Of a DNA stretch of 64,000 bases, positions 11,044 through 21,960 are shown piece after piece. Within the stretch, counting starts at the first letter, position 1; each line of letters opens with the position of its first letter. A program made the position numbers and the translations under genes. Source of the stretch: Elymus sibiricus. Lineage: Eukaryota; Streptophyta; Magnoliopsida; Poales; Poaceae. The stretch spans positions 458,468,390 through 458,532,389 of the forward strand of contig CM077672.1 in the NCBI GenBank assembly GCA_039707655.1, read 5' to 3'. Under the pieces are notes generated by a model. That model saw only the letters and a program-made list of their open reading frames with translations. It had not been told where the DNA came from and ran no database searches.

Positions 11044-12235
11044 ATGTCTAATCCGTGGTATTGTAATGGAGAATCAACACATATATGGAATCAGAGCTTG
11101 CTTCCAAGGGATAATTTGTTGCATCCGATCTCGCCTAATCCTCCTAAGATTGTGGCAGACCTCATTGATGGGCCCTCGCGAAGCTGGAACAGGGTAGCGG
11201 TGCAGCAACACTTCTATCCATGGATGCACAAGCTGTCTTCAATATTCCATTCAGCATGACAGCGAATGATGATGTTTGGGCTTGGCACTGTAACCGCTCA
11301 TGTTGTTTCTCCATTTGATCAACATACATACTTTTATCAGATACAAATAGAAGAAGGGTAGATTGGCTTAACGAGAGGGTATTTAACTTGGATACTCGTT
11401 CCTCTTAGAACAAGCGGAAGAAATTTTGGAAAGTTGTTGTTCAGGCAAGGATCAGGAACTTTGCGTGGATATTAGCCAAAAACTCGATACTAACTGAAGA
11501 GACCTTGATGATAAGGCATATTTTTGACTCTGAGGTTTGCGTGATGTGCAGCGGGGCGATTGACTCATGGAAACATGCATTGATCAAGTGCCATATGTCG
11601 AAGTGCGTGTGTGCGTTAGTTGATGAGCAACTTCCTGAGCACATGATTGCATGCCGGGTTGATGATGAAAGGCTATAGTTGGCAACTCTCCAAGATTCTA
11701 TGAATGAGAAACAATTTGCTAAAATGTTAAGTCACCCTTTGGGCTGTATGGTAGACACATCGTAAAGTGGAGCACGGGCAAATTTCTCAAAGCCCGCTTT
11801 CGACGATGGCGTTTGTAAACACGTATCTAGATGTTGACCTCATCCCACCGAGAAAACAAACTTGTATCATGGTGACAAGGAGTGTGGAAGAAAGTGGGTG
11901 AAGCAATTTGAAAGAGTTGCTAAGATCAATGTCTAGGCAAGGGACGATGGGCTCATGTGCTGCAATTTGTAAGGATGATAGAGGCAGGTACCTGGGAGCT
12001 TCAACGTTCTGCTTTGAGGGACTTCATGATCCTGAATCCTAGAAGCAACAACTTGTTCGAAGGCTTTGGGGCTAGTAGCTGATTTGCATCTTCATCGAGT
12101 TCGTGTTGCTATCAATTGCAGAGTGACAGTTAACCATTTGAAGGAAATTTTATTGGGCCCATTTGCTATGATCATTGAAGAAATCAAGAAGAAGCTACAT
12201 CTACTTCTTGAAGTGGATATTTTGCATGAAGGTCA
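11044..12235 (+). pseudogene. LINE reverse transcriptase C-terminal remnant (zf-RVT + RVT_3)
   Basis: Three collinear but frame-broken pieces are visible. 11044-11259 reads IWNQSLLPRDNLLHPISP, the post-RT segment that usually reads (V)WxDPWLPR. About 11435-11650 reads RIRNFAWILAKNS then CVMCSGAIDSWKHALIKC, a zinc-binding reverse transcriptase tail (C-x2-C...H...C). About 11936-12025 reads SCAAICKDDRGRYLGASTF, the RNase H-like RVT_3 domain, followed by DLHLHRVRVAINC in another frame near 12080. Stops and frameshifts separate the pieces. This is typical of an old plant non-LTR element or a cellular gene family derived from one. Confidence 0.75.
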
Positions 12236-12240
12236 AAAAT

Positions 12241-12452
12241 CTGTTTTTTTTAACACAGTACAAACACAGATGCTCACATACACTCATCTCTATGAACGCA
12301 TGCACGCATAAGATGCCTTTGTCATCGACAACGAAAACGCCTCCTACCACCGAAAACGCCTCCTACCACCGAACGAACATCGCTAGAAAGTTTGAAATAA
12401 ATCCAGAAAATACGAACACGAGTGTCAAGTCTAAAACTTGAACCCTGATGGG
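12241..12452 (-). mobile_element. Au-type SINE, 5'-truncated and degenerate
   Basis: On the minus strand a pol III box B-like GGTTCAAGTTTT (12433-12444) is followed by a body with TTTATTTCAAACTTTC and a GAACGCATG/ATGAGTGTATGTGAGC tail, ending ACTGTGTTAAAAAAA at 12243-12260. This matches the Au SINE of Triticeae. The first ~45 bases, with box A, are missing. A short duplication of CGAAAACGCCTCCTACCACC occurs at 12330-12370. Confidence 0.75.
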
Positions 12453-13100
12453 AATATAATTTTGAAGCACATTGTTGGCAAAAGCGGTGATTACGCTTCC
12501 TGTCGTTCGTCACGTTTGGTTTTTAAACACCCCAAGCATTATTTGTTTCGACGACATTGCTGAATTTTTATAATAAATAAATAAATATATGGGTTGCTCT
12601 ACTTAAAAAAAACTCCCGTCATCCCGCGCGGAGCGGAAGAAAAAGCCGCGTGGACGCACGCACGCGCGCTCTCTCCCCGCTCCACGGTATCTCTGGAGAG
12701 GCGGGCCCAGGTCTGCACCATTTGTTTGGCACACCGGGCGTGGGGGGGTTTTCGGTGGATTTTCCCCCTTGGACCTAAAAGCCCCTAAAATCCTCAGGGA
12801 ACTGTTTGGTACACTGGGCTTCGACCGGGCTAGCCCCGAATATCCCGTCACATCCTCCCCAATCCACGGGGCTTTCCAGCATCGAGGGGTACCTCGCGGC
12901 TCACACGCCTCGCGCGAGAGGGAGACGAGACGCAGCCGAGAGAACAGCGCGTAGCAGCCGTCGCCGTCGCCGCCGCCGCCGGACGCCTGCTTCCTCTTCT
13001 TCCTAGGGCAAGATGGCCATCTCCCCCGAGGTACTCCGCCCCCTCCCCTCCCACTCCCCTCCATCTTCGTCTAGGGTTTCTCAATATGGCCGCCGCCGGT
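12453..13100. other. Intergenic, GC-rich promoter-like stretch
   Basis: After an AT-rich spacer (12480-12600) the sequence becomes GC-rich with CGCACGCACG and GCCGTCGCCGTCGCCGCCGCC runs. A short start, ATGGCCATCTCCCCCGAG, at 13013 is followed by GTACTC, a possible splice donor. It could be a dead or very short first exon. I see no recognisable protein. Confidence 0.3.
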
Positions 13101-13106
13101 TGGTCC

Positions 13107-13644
13107 AGCGTTTGCCTCGTCGTCCCCGGCGAGCTCGCCAATCACACTGTCCCCGAGAGCCTCCACAGGCTCCTCTCCCCTTTCCAGCACCACTGGCATG
13201 AGAGGCCCTTCCTGTCGTTCCTCTGCCTTCTTCCCCATCACATTCCTCCTCCCCTGTTTGATTTAGTTAGTTGCTACTAGATCTAGACTAATGTTCAAGC
13301 CAAGTCCAACCCTTTTTTGATGTCATTTATACTCCATAGTAAACTCTTTTTTTTTGAGGAAACTCCATAGTAAACTTTTTCCATTATTATTAGCACTGAG
13401 TAACAAAATACAACCAACCGTTTTGTTATAGATACTGATAATTGGATGTAATGCAGATGTGAGGAGAGAATCATTTTGCTGCACATTTTCCTGTCATTTT
13501 TTTTTCATTGGTATATCATCAGCCTGATTAATTTGGACACTGTGCTAAAAATATTTTAGCCAACCATCCAGTGTCCGCCTCGTCGTCCCTGGCGAGCTCG
13601 CCAAGCACTCCGTCTCTGGGATCACCAAGTTCACCTCATCCTAA
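13107..13644 (+). pseudogene. Two histone H2B C-terminal tail fragments
   Basis: 13107-13157 reads SVCLVVPGELANHTVPE. 13570-13644 reads SVRLVVPGELAKHSVSGITKFTSS (split here as SVRLVVPGELAKHSV and SGITKFTSS), followed by a TAA stop. Plant H2B ends in [26 protein letters not shown]-type sequence, so both are copies of the last ~25 residues; the second lacks a few residues. No histone fold helices precede either copy. About 410 bp of AT-rich sequence lies between them. They are gene fragments, perhaps transposon-carried, and not a functional histone gene. Confidence 0.75.
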
Positions 13645-15129
13645 GGCTTAGGTTTCTCCTCACGGTATTGTTTCGTGTTCCCTCTGTAGTTAGCAATGTC
13701 AACATCACCTACTATCATTTTGGTCTGAAGAAAGAGCCATGTTACTGATTGCATGGTAGACGAGTGCTTGAATGTCGCCATACAGTTTGGTTGTTATATT
13801 GCTACTACAGGTTTCGGTTTGTAGAGAATAAGTATTTTCCTATGAACTACTACTCCAGTTTGTTCTTTATAAAGTGAGTGAGGTGAATAAACCACAGATT
13901 ATATGTGTCGTAATCCAAACATCTCAATGCGTCTGCATCCGTGTTCATATGCCAGAAGCATATTCTTCTTCTTTTTGAAATATTCCAGAAGCAACTTTGA
14001 CATTAGATGGAGCCAAATATTAATTGGTGTTCATCAAGGAAGGAGTCCCTCTCTGATTGCAAGCTACTCTGCTATGTTTGCAAGGAAACAGAGGTATAAC
14101 AGAGACTCCCTTGCTCTTTGTTTGTCAGTTTACCCCCCCCCCCTCGAAGTAATCATCAGATGAGAAGTGTCAATCTAGTACATGGTAGTGGTAGTTCTTT
14201 TCTCCGGGTTTCTGTTATGCTTTTGGCAGAAAAAGTTGCATGAGATCACATGGCTGTGAAGTGCATAAAACTTTCTTTGTTCTCTCTACAGTTTGTACAT
14301 GTCACACTGCATTGTATGTTTGCTTCATTGGAATTAGCTAGGTGGACTTCTACAGCAGCTAGCTAGGTGGACTGTTACTAGTATCCAGTAGTAATAAAGC
14401 AAGTTGGAGATCTATATATTTTTGTTCAGCTGCAATTTGTTGTGTTATTATACTTATTACATACACCGCAAGCTCATGATCTTATGCTTTTTGGTCCAGC
14501 AAAAAACGATGATCAAATTTTATTTTCAGCCAAGGAAGAAGCTCGCTCCCAAGAGTGTAAAGTGAAGGCGAGCGAAATGATAAGAGTAACATGATTTTGA
14601 GTGTTGTTGCCACTCAAAATGTTGATCAATTTTTTTTATGTACTGTTGCCATGATGAATTGTTGTGATGAACTGCTGGCAGGATGAATTGTTGTGATAAG
14701 GGTAACATGATTCTCGTTTTAATTGATTCAAGTCGTGCAGACAAACAAAATTGTTGTGTTGTTGTTGTGATAAAAATCACATTTTTATTCTGCTGCACAC
14801 GCAAGGGCATGTGGGGGCTGGGGATGGTAGGGGATTCTTGCCAAACAACAGTTTTATATACAAGGGAATATTGGGGCTGGGGGTGGGAGCGAATGTAGGG
14901 GATTGAAGGGGATTGGTGAAGGGGAGGGATTCACCTCCTGTGGCCTAACGGGTGGGTGGTCCCCGCCCTTGGCGTGCTACGAGCCAGCTGGGGCCAACGC
15001 CAGGCCAGCTGCCAGTCCCCCAAGACGCGCCCCACCGCCAGCGGTCCTCGGCCCCCACCACCCCCGCCACACGCGCCGTCTGCCCCACCCCGTCCTTTTT
15101 TTTTCTTTTTCTTTTGAGGAAATGCCCCA
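13645..15129. other. Intergenic region without recognised gene
   Basis: The region is mostly AT-rich, with a short C run at 14132-14141 and a G-rich stretch with repeated GGGGCTGGGG words (14811-14890), possibly a transposon end. A T-rich interruption follows at 15097-15113. No supported gene was found. Confidence 0.4.
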
Positions 15130-15729
15130 CCCCGTCCGAAAGGTGCCTTTTATTCTAGCGACGGCTAGTGCTACATTTTGGTTTCGAAAGGCGCGGGAGC
15201 GGTCAGTCACGTGCACGGACGCGGATCTTAAGGCCATCAACCCTCATTAAACCCTAATCCAACGGGCCCACCTCGTAATCACGCGTTAACTACCCTTTTT
15301 ATTCGCCCGTACGCACGCACACGCATCCGTGGGCAGGCGGTGGGGCCACCGGCTTTTCAATGGCCGAGGTGGGCCCGGGGCTGATCCGACTGGCTGGCCC
15401 AACGGGCAGCAGACAGAGGGGGAAACGACAGCCGCTCCCGGGCCCCCGGTTCCGCCAGGATCAGGATCAATGCGCGCCTGCCCGCGGGGCCCGGGCCCAC
15501 TACAGCGCGGCGAGGCGAGGAGGGTGGACCCGGTCCCCACCACCAGCGCCGGGACCCGGGATGGGCGGTGGCCCCACGCCGAGTGACACCACACGGGCAG
15601 CGGTAGGACCACCACCAAGTTAACAACACCCCACCCACCCCCACCCCCCTCCCCACCCCACCCCACCATCTCCCGCGACACGCGAAAACACCACGAGCCG
15701 CGGCGCGGCGGGGAATTTGCCCAGGCGTG
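15130..15729 (+). promoter_or_regulatory. Upstream region of the TCP gene
   Basis: The stretch becomes steadily GC-rich towards the ATG, with runs of CCCCACCC at 15625-15665 just before the coding start. It includes ACGCACGCACACGCA at 15311-15325 and GGGCCCAC-type words (15263-15271 and 15491-15500); GGNCCCAC is the classic class I TCP target, so self-regulation is conceivable. I see no clear TATA box. The transcription start is not placed. Confidence 0.4.
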
Positions 15730-16785
15730 ATGGAGTCGGAGGGGCAGGACAGGCCGCCGGGCGAGGGGGAGGCGCAGGCGCACGCGGGCGGGGTGGCTGG
15801 GCCGGGGGCGGGGCCGATGGCGATGGTGCCGGTGCCGGTGCGCGGGGGCTACATGGTGGTGCCCAAGCCGGAGCCGATGGAGCTCTTCGGGGCCGGCGGG
15901 GGCGGGATGGTGGTGCGCAAGCCGCCGCCGAGGAACCGGGACCGGCACACCAAGGTGGAGGGCCGCGGCCGCCGGATCCGCATGCCGGCGGCCTGCGCCG
16001 CCAGGATCTTCCAGCTCACCCGCGAGCTAGGGCACAAGTCCGACGGCGAGACCGTGCGCTGGCTGCTGCAGCAGTCCGAGCCGGCCATCGTCGCCGCCAC
16101 CGGCACCGGCACCGTGCCCGCCATCGCCACCACCGTCGACGGCGTGCTCCGGATCCCCACCCAGTCCTCCTCCTCCGCCTCCTCCGCCGTCGTCGACGAC
16201 GAGGCTTCCGCCAAGCGCCGCCGCAAGCTGCAGCCCACGCGCGCCGCGGGCCCGCTCGCCACCGTGCCGCCCACCGCCGCGTACTACTCCGTCCTCGCCG
16301 ACCCCCTCCTGCAGGGCGGCGCCGGCGGCGCGGCCATTTCCGTCGCCAGCGGCCTCGCTCCCATCGGCGGCCAGCAGGGCCTTGTCCCCGTCTTCGCCGT
16401 CCCGTCCGCCGCTGGAGCCGCCGGCGGCAACCACATGATCCCGCAGGCCACCGCCGTGTGGATGGTCCCGCAGCCGGCCGGCGCCCCCAACCAGCCCACC
16501 CAGTACTGGGCCTTCCAGTCCGCGCCACAGCTCATCAACCTCGCCGGCGCGCAGACCATGCTGCCTGGAGCTGTGTTCCCCAACGTTGCCGCCGACTACC
16601 ATCAACAGCAGCAGCAGCAGTCTGCCTCTACCGTGGTCCAGAATACCAACTCGGACCACCAGCAGTTCAGCCACCATCTCACCGGCGCCGAGTCGCACGA
16701 GCAGCAGCGCCGCGACCACCACCCAGAGGAGGACGACGCCGATGACGACGACGAGCCCGTCTCCGACTCCAGCCCAGAAGACTAA
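15730..16785 (+). CDS. Class I (PCF-type) TCP transcription factor
   Basis: This is a single-exon gene of 351 residues starting at ATG 15730 ([13 protein letters not shown]); the codon before it is GTG. Residues about 66-125 form a TCP basic helix-loop-helix DNA-binding domain: [17 protein letters not shown] is the basic region, [19 protein letters not shown] is helix 1 and the loop, and [10 protein letters not shown] is helix 2. The short basic region and the [18 protein letters not shown] signature mark class I TCPs, resembling the TCP9/TCP19 group. The N-terminus is Gly/Pro-rich. The middle is Ala/Gly-rich with a basic AKRRRK cluster after the domain that may aid nuclear import. The C-terminus has a poly-Gln run (about 292-297) and an acidic [10 protein letters not shown] tail. 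Such proteins bind GGNCCCAC sites and control cell proliferation and growth. The length is normal and no defect is seen. Confidence 0.95.
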   Translation: MESEGQDRPPGEGEAQAHAGGVAGPGAGPMAMVPVPVRGGYMVVPKPEPMELFGAGGGGMVVRKPPPRNRDRHTKVEGRGRRIRMPAACAARIFQLTRELGHKSDGETVRWLLQQSEPAIVAATGTGTVPAIATTVDGVLRIPTQSSSSASSAVVDDEASAKRRRKLQPTRAAGPLATVPPTAAYYSVLADPLLQGGAGGAAISVASGLAPIGGQQGLVPVFAVPSAAGAAGGNHMIPQATAVWMVPQPAGAPNQPTQYWAFQSAPQLINLAGAQTMLPGAVFPNVAADYHQQQQQQSASTVVQNTNSDHQQFSHHLTGAESHEQQRRDHHPEEDDADDDDEPVSDSSPED

Positions 16786-17885
16786 CGAAGCAGAGCAAAG
16801 CCACGAAAGCACTCCACTGTACTGCAGCCAAAAGTCAATCCAAAGAAGAAACCTTAGGTTCTATTCTAGTGAAATATTTATTCTCCGATTATGTATTAGT
16901 CAGTAATGATACCACTGTTGCCCCTAAGGAGTGTTTTTTGGTACCATGACTATTGTTGGTTGTCCCTAATTATTCTTGACCTTCAATCAATAAGAACACG
17001 AAACACGGTGAAATATTTGAGCTGTGTCGATGATTTCCATCAGGGTTGTTAAACCCTGTTCAAAGTTCAAAGTTCAAATTTTGGTTGGTTCCCTAACTGG
17101 AATCAGCTTGAAAATGGTGCTACATTTTGTTAACTCTTCTTTTTCAGGATAATGTATCTGAAGGAAATTGATCTTTATCGTCTTACATTATGGGACTGAG
17201 GGGGGAGTACATTACATTTCCTTTTTTACAGCAAAGAAAAGGCATGCTCACATGCAGTGTACTATATTACAGTATTATTTACTCATTTGACTAATTTCTT
17301 TGGATTTTCGCATCGCTAGTTGCTGCTTGGATTGCTGGAATTTCATGAACAAGTTCTGCCCTTGACCGAAGTAACTTCCTATCATTTCTGCTTCTGTAAA
17401 TAGTTGCTTTTCCACTATTTTCACAGCCACACCAGAACTCTTTAATTCGTCATGCTTTTATGTTAGAACAAAGTCAGCTTTCTGCTACTAGTTTTGTTTT
17501 GTACACTCGCAGTTGCAGAGCAAAAAACCAACTTCCTGCACAATCTGGAATTTACAGTGTCATGACAAAAATTTACAGTCCTGCGTTTATTATTATATTC
17601 TATAACTCTGCTTATAGTTCAAGGTTTCTCTAGACTCTGTAACCCAAAACGGTGGGCATGAATTTTCTTCTAGAGTCCTGTTGCTGGACCTGCACATAAA
17701 AGAGCTCGCTTGCTTGTCTTTGAATCCATTTTTCTCATTTGCAGATTGATTAGTTTGCACTTTTTTATTAGTTAATGGTCTCATCATATTAATCGTTGCT
17801 GAGCTGACCGAGTACATCCTGTTCCTTGTACTGCAAATAAACGGTGAAACTAAACACCATTATCTGTTGCTTGTTGTAACTTGTA
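16786..17885. other. 3' flank of the TCP gene, no other gene
   Basis: A probable 3' UTR runs to about 17000, with AATCAATAAG at 16984 as a possible polyadenylation signal. The rest is AT-rich with no recognised gene. Confidence 0.4.
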
Positions 17886-17944
17886 CTCCCTCTGTAAAGA
17901 AATATAAGATCACTAAAAGGTCTTATATTTCTTTACAGAGGAAG
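17886..17944. mobile_element. Stowaway-type MITE, 59 bp
   Basis: The terminal inverted repeats CTCCCTCTGTAAAGAAATAT and the complement of ATATTTCTTTACAGAGGAAG are almost perfect, flanked by TA on both sides (17884-17885 and 17945-17946). The element is nearly all inverted repeat and would form a hairpin. Confidence 0.85.
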
Positions 17945-18077
17945 TACATGCAAATTGAAGTATGCATGAAAAATCATGGCTTTGCGATGCATACAAACAT
18001 ATGCTAAATATTTCATAGAGTTTACCTTGGATTTGTTAAACCTGTTAACCAGACAGTCCAGGATTTGGGGAAGCACT

Positions 18078-19550
18078 GATTATCTATCCATTTCGATGAT
18101 TGTCACATCTTCACGATCCACTCTAAATCAAGGCACTTGGAGAAGGCTACTGTGTCTACTGGGAAGGAGGGCCTGGTCTCAGAAGGCAGTGCTGTATACA
18201 GTTGGTCTAAGTGATTGAAAGTTACCCTTTTGAGTAGTAGGATACCTTGGATTTGTTAAACCTATTGTTTCTTAGCTTGTAACTTTGGGATTAGCAATAA
18301 TACTTATGTAAATTGCAATGCCATAAATTTTCCTGAATTTCTTTTTCTCTTGCACTGTTACACATAATAATTTAATAATCAGGGCAAGCTAATGCTAATC
18401 AACATAATATGATAATAGCTAAAAAATATTCTAACATGCATCTGTCTTCATGTTGTTTTGGTACTGATCTTTTGGGAGTTAATTTGGAGGCTGCAGATTC
18501 TGAGATATAAATTCTTCTACAACTCTGTATCTCACTAGAATGGACTTGCTGTAAAGATGTGTATATGCAGTATTTGAGAGCAAACTTTAAAAATTGTAAC
18601 TTTATCATCAGCATCTTACAACTGTAAGTGTATATTTTGTTTATATCTGCTATGCTATTATTGTTGCTTTGATTTTTATTTCCTTTCAAGTAACTATACT
18701 TTTTTGGTGTTAACATGTTGAGACTTTGCTGGAATTTTGCTGGTCTTCAGTAAACACAATGTTTGGTCCAAAGGCCGTCCACAAAATCGTTGTGTATGGC
18801 TGAGAGCAGCTTGCTGTTTTCCAGAATATGTTTCTACAATTATTCCTGAAGAGGTTACTATTTCACCTCACTATGTTGCTCTGTGCGTAATTATGATGCT
18901 TACTGCAACGTGATGATGCGCTTTTGCAAAATGGTCACCTATGACAGAACTGTGAAAGGATAAGGCGATGCATCACGGTTGATCTTTGCTTGAAAAGATG
19001 GGCCTTTAATAGTGCTTTAGTTGTCGATACAAAAGCAAGCAGCTTCCCTGTTCTGAAATATCAAGACTTAAGAGTTAGATTGTCATGGACATCAATAATT
19101 CTATACATGCTAATTTAACTCCTTTTTAAAAGCAAAAATTGACCTCCTTTTATGAACAAAGTTCAACTATGATGTTAATATATGTTAAGAGGCCTCCACT
19201 ATATGTACCGCATCTCTCTTCCTGGCTTGAAATATTGACTACTGAATAATAACACAGGTTAGCAAGATTGACAGAGGCCCTATCTCATACGTTGAGTCTC
19301 TTGTCGAGTCTATCATTGGTGAATTGCAAGGTTTGATAAACATTCTTGATTCTGGTGGATTTGACTCATTGGAGATAGAAATGGAGAATTTCTGATCCTG
19401 TATAGATGCTCTGTTTCGAACTCTTCAGCTTTCGCCGGAGCAAGCAGCTTTACGGTTGAACGCAACAAGAGTCGAAGCTGTTCCAGGCTTCTTAGCACCT
19501 GGGATGGGAATGAGAGCTATCCGGATAACAGCTCGTCAGTTAAGGTGTTG
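18078..19550 (+). pseudogene. NAP1: NAP1/GNARLED (SCAR/WAVE complex) gene fragment, decayed
   Basis: Three collinear blocks resemble successive parts of plant NAP1 (NCKAP1 homologue, actin regulation through the SCAR/WAVE complex). Block 1, 18078-18214, reads DYLSISMIVTSSRSTLN, then after a frameshift HLEKATVSTGKEGLVSEG. Block 2, 18743-18859, reads MFGPK then GRPQNRCVWLRAACCFPEY and STIIPEEVT, again with a frameshift. Block 3, 19258-19550, starts after an AG acceptor and reads YVESLVESIIGELQGLINIL, then LSPEQAALRLNATR, then in another frame GNESYPDNSSSVKVL. Intron-sized gaps lie between blocks, so this is a copy of genomic DNA, not a retrocopy. A full NAP1 is about 1,350-1,400 residues; only about 150 are left here. 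The copy is non-functional. Confidence 0.8.
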
Positions 19551-20331
19551 GTCAATTCGCCACTTCCCATCATCACAATTTTAATACTATTGAATTTGTT
19601 CTGGAAGTTGTGTTCCCTTTTCGTCTTAATGTCTGCCTTCGTTTTCAGAATAAAATTATCGCTTTTGTTATTTATATAAATCTGATGGCAGGTACGAATG
19701 TGTCCTTGTTTTTTTTTTTTTTGCGGGGTAAATGTGTCCTTGTTTGACTTGCTTTTTTTATACATTCAACAATTAGTAATCGAGTACTTGTTACAATTCT
19801 TAACAAATAAAGCATTCAAAAGTTAAAAAAGAAATCTTGGGATACATACAAGTCAACATTTCAAGATTTATGCGCCACTTCAAAACACTATTTGTTCTTT
19901 CTTCAAAACCCCCCCAAAAAACTATTTGTTCAGCTGTCAATCCCATTTGTTTTGTTCAGTACGGTTGGGGGAGGTGCATGGCATTGGCTTGTTAACCAAA
20001 TTAACCAAGCCAACGAGGGTGCTGTTGCAGGCGGCTGAGTTCAAACAAAAATGTAGCCCATAGTTCAGACAAGCAAGACTTTGTCACAAGGCATCTTTTG
20101 TAAGACTGAATCAATCCGATAATAATGAATCTTGTAATGTTGTTTGAAAGAAATCCGAGAAGAAGTCGAAGCTTAGTCGTTTGGATGAGATGGCATGGAC
20201 TGAGAAGACAGGTGGCTGCCTTCATATATGGAGTTCTAGTATGAAGCTTATGGACAGGTTGTTACTGATCCCAGGAGTATCTTGGTATTTTCGGTAAGCT
20301 ACGTATTAGGTACCATCTCGCTGATATACTA
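19551..20331. other. AT-rich intergenic sequence
   Basis: Contains a T run at 19710-19722 and no recognised gene. Whatever moved the NAP1 fragment could have a border here, but I see no clear terminal repeats. Confidence 0.35.
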
Positions 20332-20412
20332 CTCCCTCCGTCCCATAATATAAGAACGTTTTTCACACTACACCAGTGTCAAAAACGTTCTTATATTATG
20401 GGACGGAGGGAG
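20332..20412. mobile_element. Stowaway MITE, 81 bp
   Basis: Perfect CTCCCTCCGTCCCATAATAT / reverse-complement ends pair across the element, and TA duplications flank it (20330-20331, 20413-20414). The loop is CACACTACACCAGTGT. Confidence 0.93.
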
Positions 20413-20796
20413 TAGATCATAAACTAATGGTTTTGATACGGTAGGATCATACGCAGGATGTATGGTTTTCTTCTTTAGTCCCAAGTCAACATTTTTATGG
20501 ATGGAAGAGAATGATCTTCATATGATCAATTGGATGTTGATCCAAACGATAAAATACAAATGTGTGACTGATGCCTACGAAATACAGTCCAATAATAACC
20601 TTATAAACGAAAGGAACATCCATGGGCCATAGAAGTCGTGTTGCTCCTGCTCGACACAAGTGGCTAAAATATAACAGTTCGGCTGATCAAGCATGTTGAC
20701 CAGAATAGATAGCTCATCGTGTGCTTGTTATCTATTAAAAAGAATTGGTAGCAAGAGAGCTCAAGGTACTGGAAGATGTTAGCCGGCGAGCTAGGT

Positions 20797-20918
20797 CAGT
20801 GTTCGGGATGCTGCATCGGCAGCCGGAGTGATGCCCTTCGATGAAGCCGATGGCAGTCAGTGTTCGGGATGCTGCATCGGCGGCCGGAGTGATGCCCTTC
20901 GATGAAGCCGATGGCAGT
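20797..20918. repeat. 61 bp direct tandem duplication
   Basis: CAGTGTTCGGGATGCTGCATC begins two copies, at 20797 and 20858, each running to GATGGCAGT. By eye they differ at one base (CGGCAGCC versus CGGCGGCC), so the duplication is young. It has no gene context. Confidence 0.9.
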
Positions 20919-21960
20919 CGTTGATGTGCATGTGCTTGGAGTGTCCCCGGTGGTTGTTGTTGCAGCCTGCAAGATCTCGATGCTGCGAAGCCTTTCGGCA
21001 TGCGCTGCAGTTATCATGATACTTCTTCTTTATTTATTTTCGTTTTGTTGTAAACTTCTTGATGCTGGCTATATAATGTAACCAGACCAATGACCACTCA
21101 TCTAGCATTTGTTGTGAACTTCTGCTTTTTTAGAAACGTGTTTTAGAATCTGCTACTATACTTACTTACAAAAAAGCATGAGTTTGGTGAATCCAAATGA
21201 TCTGAGCCATCCATTCACCTATATCCAACCTCTCACACTGCTCCAATGATCTAGCCATCACATCATCAATACATTGGAAACATATTAATTGCATTAATCG
21301 TAATTTAGAAACGACATTAATTGCATTAAACATAATTAATCTCGGAATCAATTAATTGCAGTTAACACTGAAAATAGTATTACTGTCAAACTAGTGTACA
21401 CGATTAATTGCACATACACGATTAGTAGTGTCTGAAAAGGGAGAGTTGTTCTTTAGCCCCTCATTTTAGTGTTTTCACTGTACACCACAATACTCACAGC
21501 TCCTTTTATTCAGAGATATTTTATCAGATCCTTTTTGGAGGATTTGAATTCTTAGGAAATTTTTCAATATTGGTCATTTGATTCACGTGATTAGGACCAA
21601 TAGGAATTTTCATTTAGCATTAATCTGCACTCTATTTTGGAGAGAGAAAAAAAATCACTAACGCAAAGCTCTTGATAGAATTCCTTCGTTTTTCCTGTGT
21701 TGTCAGACACTACTCTCTGATGATCCCCACAAAAACACACTCTTTGATGCAAAATTCACTCGGTTTTCTGATACTATAGAATTGAAGAGGAGATGACACT
21801 CCAATCACTCGTTTTTCCTATTCCTTTGTTTGGAGAATCCTGCAAATCAAATAGGCCCAAATTTTCAACATTTTTTTTGTGAATATAGTGTACTATAAAT
21901 TTTGTATGTGTGAGGTCTTCTTGGATATTTTGAAATTTCAAACATAGTTTGTAAAAAAAA
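20919..21960. other. AT-rich intergenic sequence
   Basis: It contains several TTAATTGCA/ATTAATTGC words at 21288-21415. No gene or clear element was recognised. Confidence 0.35.

Noticed and set aside
12700..14930. Possible DNA transposon with GTTTGG...CCCCAATCC-like ends at about 12720-12870 and 14810-14930
   Set aside because: The two ends are only vaguely similar as inverted sequences and no target duplication could be found.
15717..16745. 342-codon plus-strand frame overlapping the TCP gene
   Set aside because: Arg/Ala/Gly-rich alternative frame of GC-rich DNA; the TCP domain is in the other frame.
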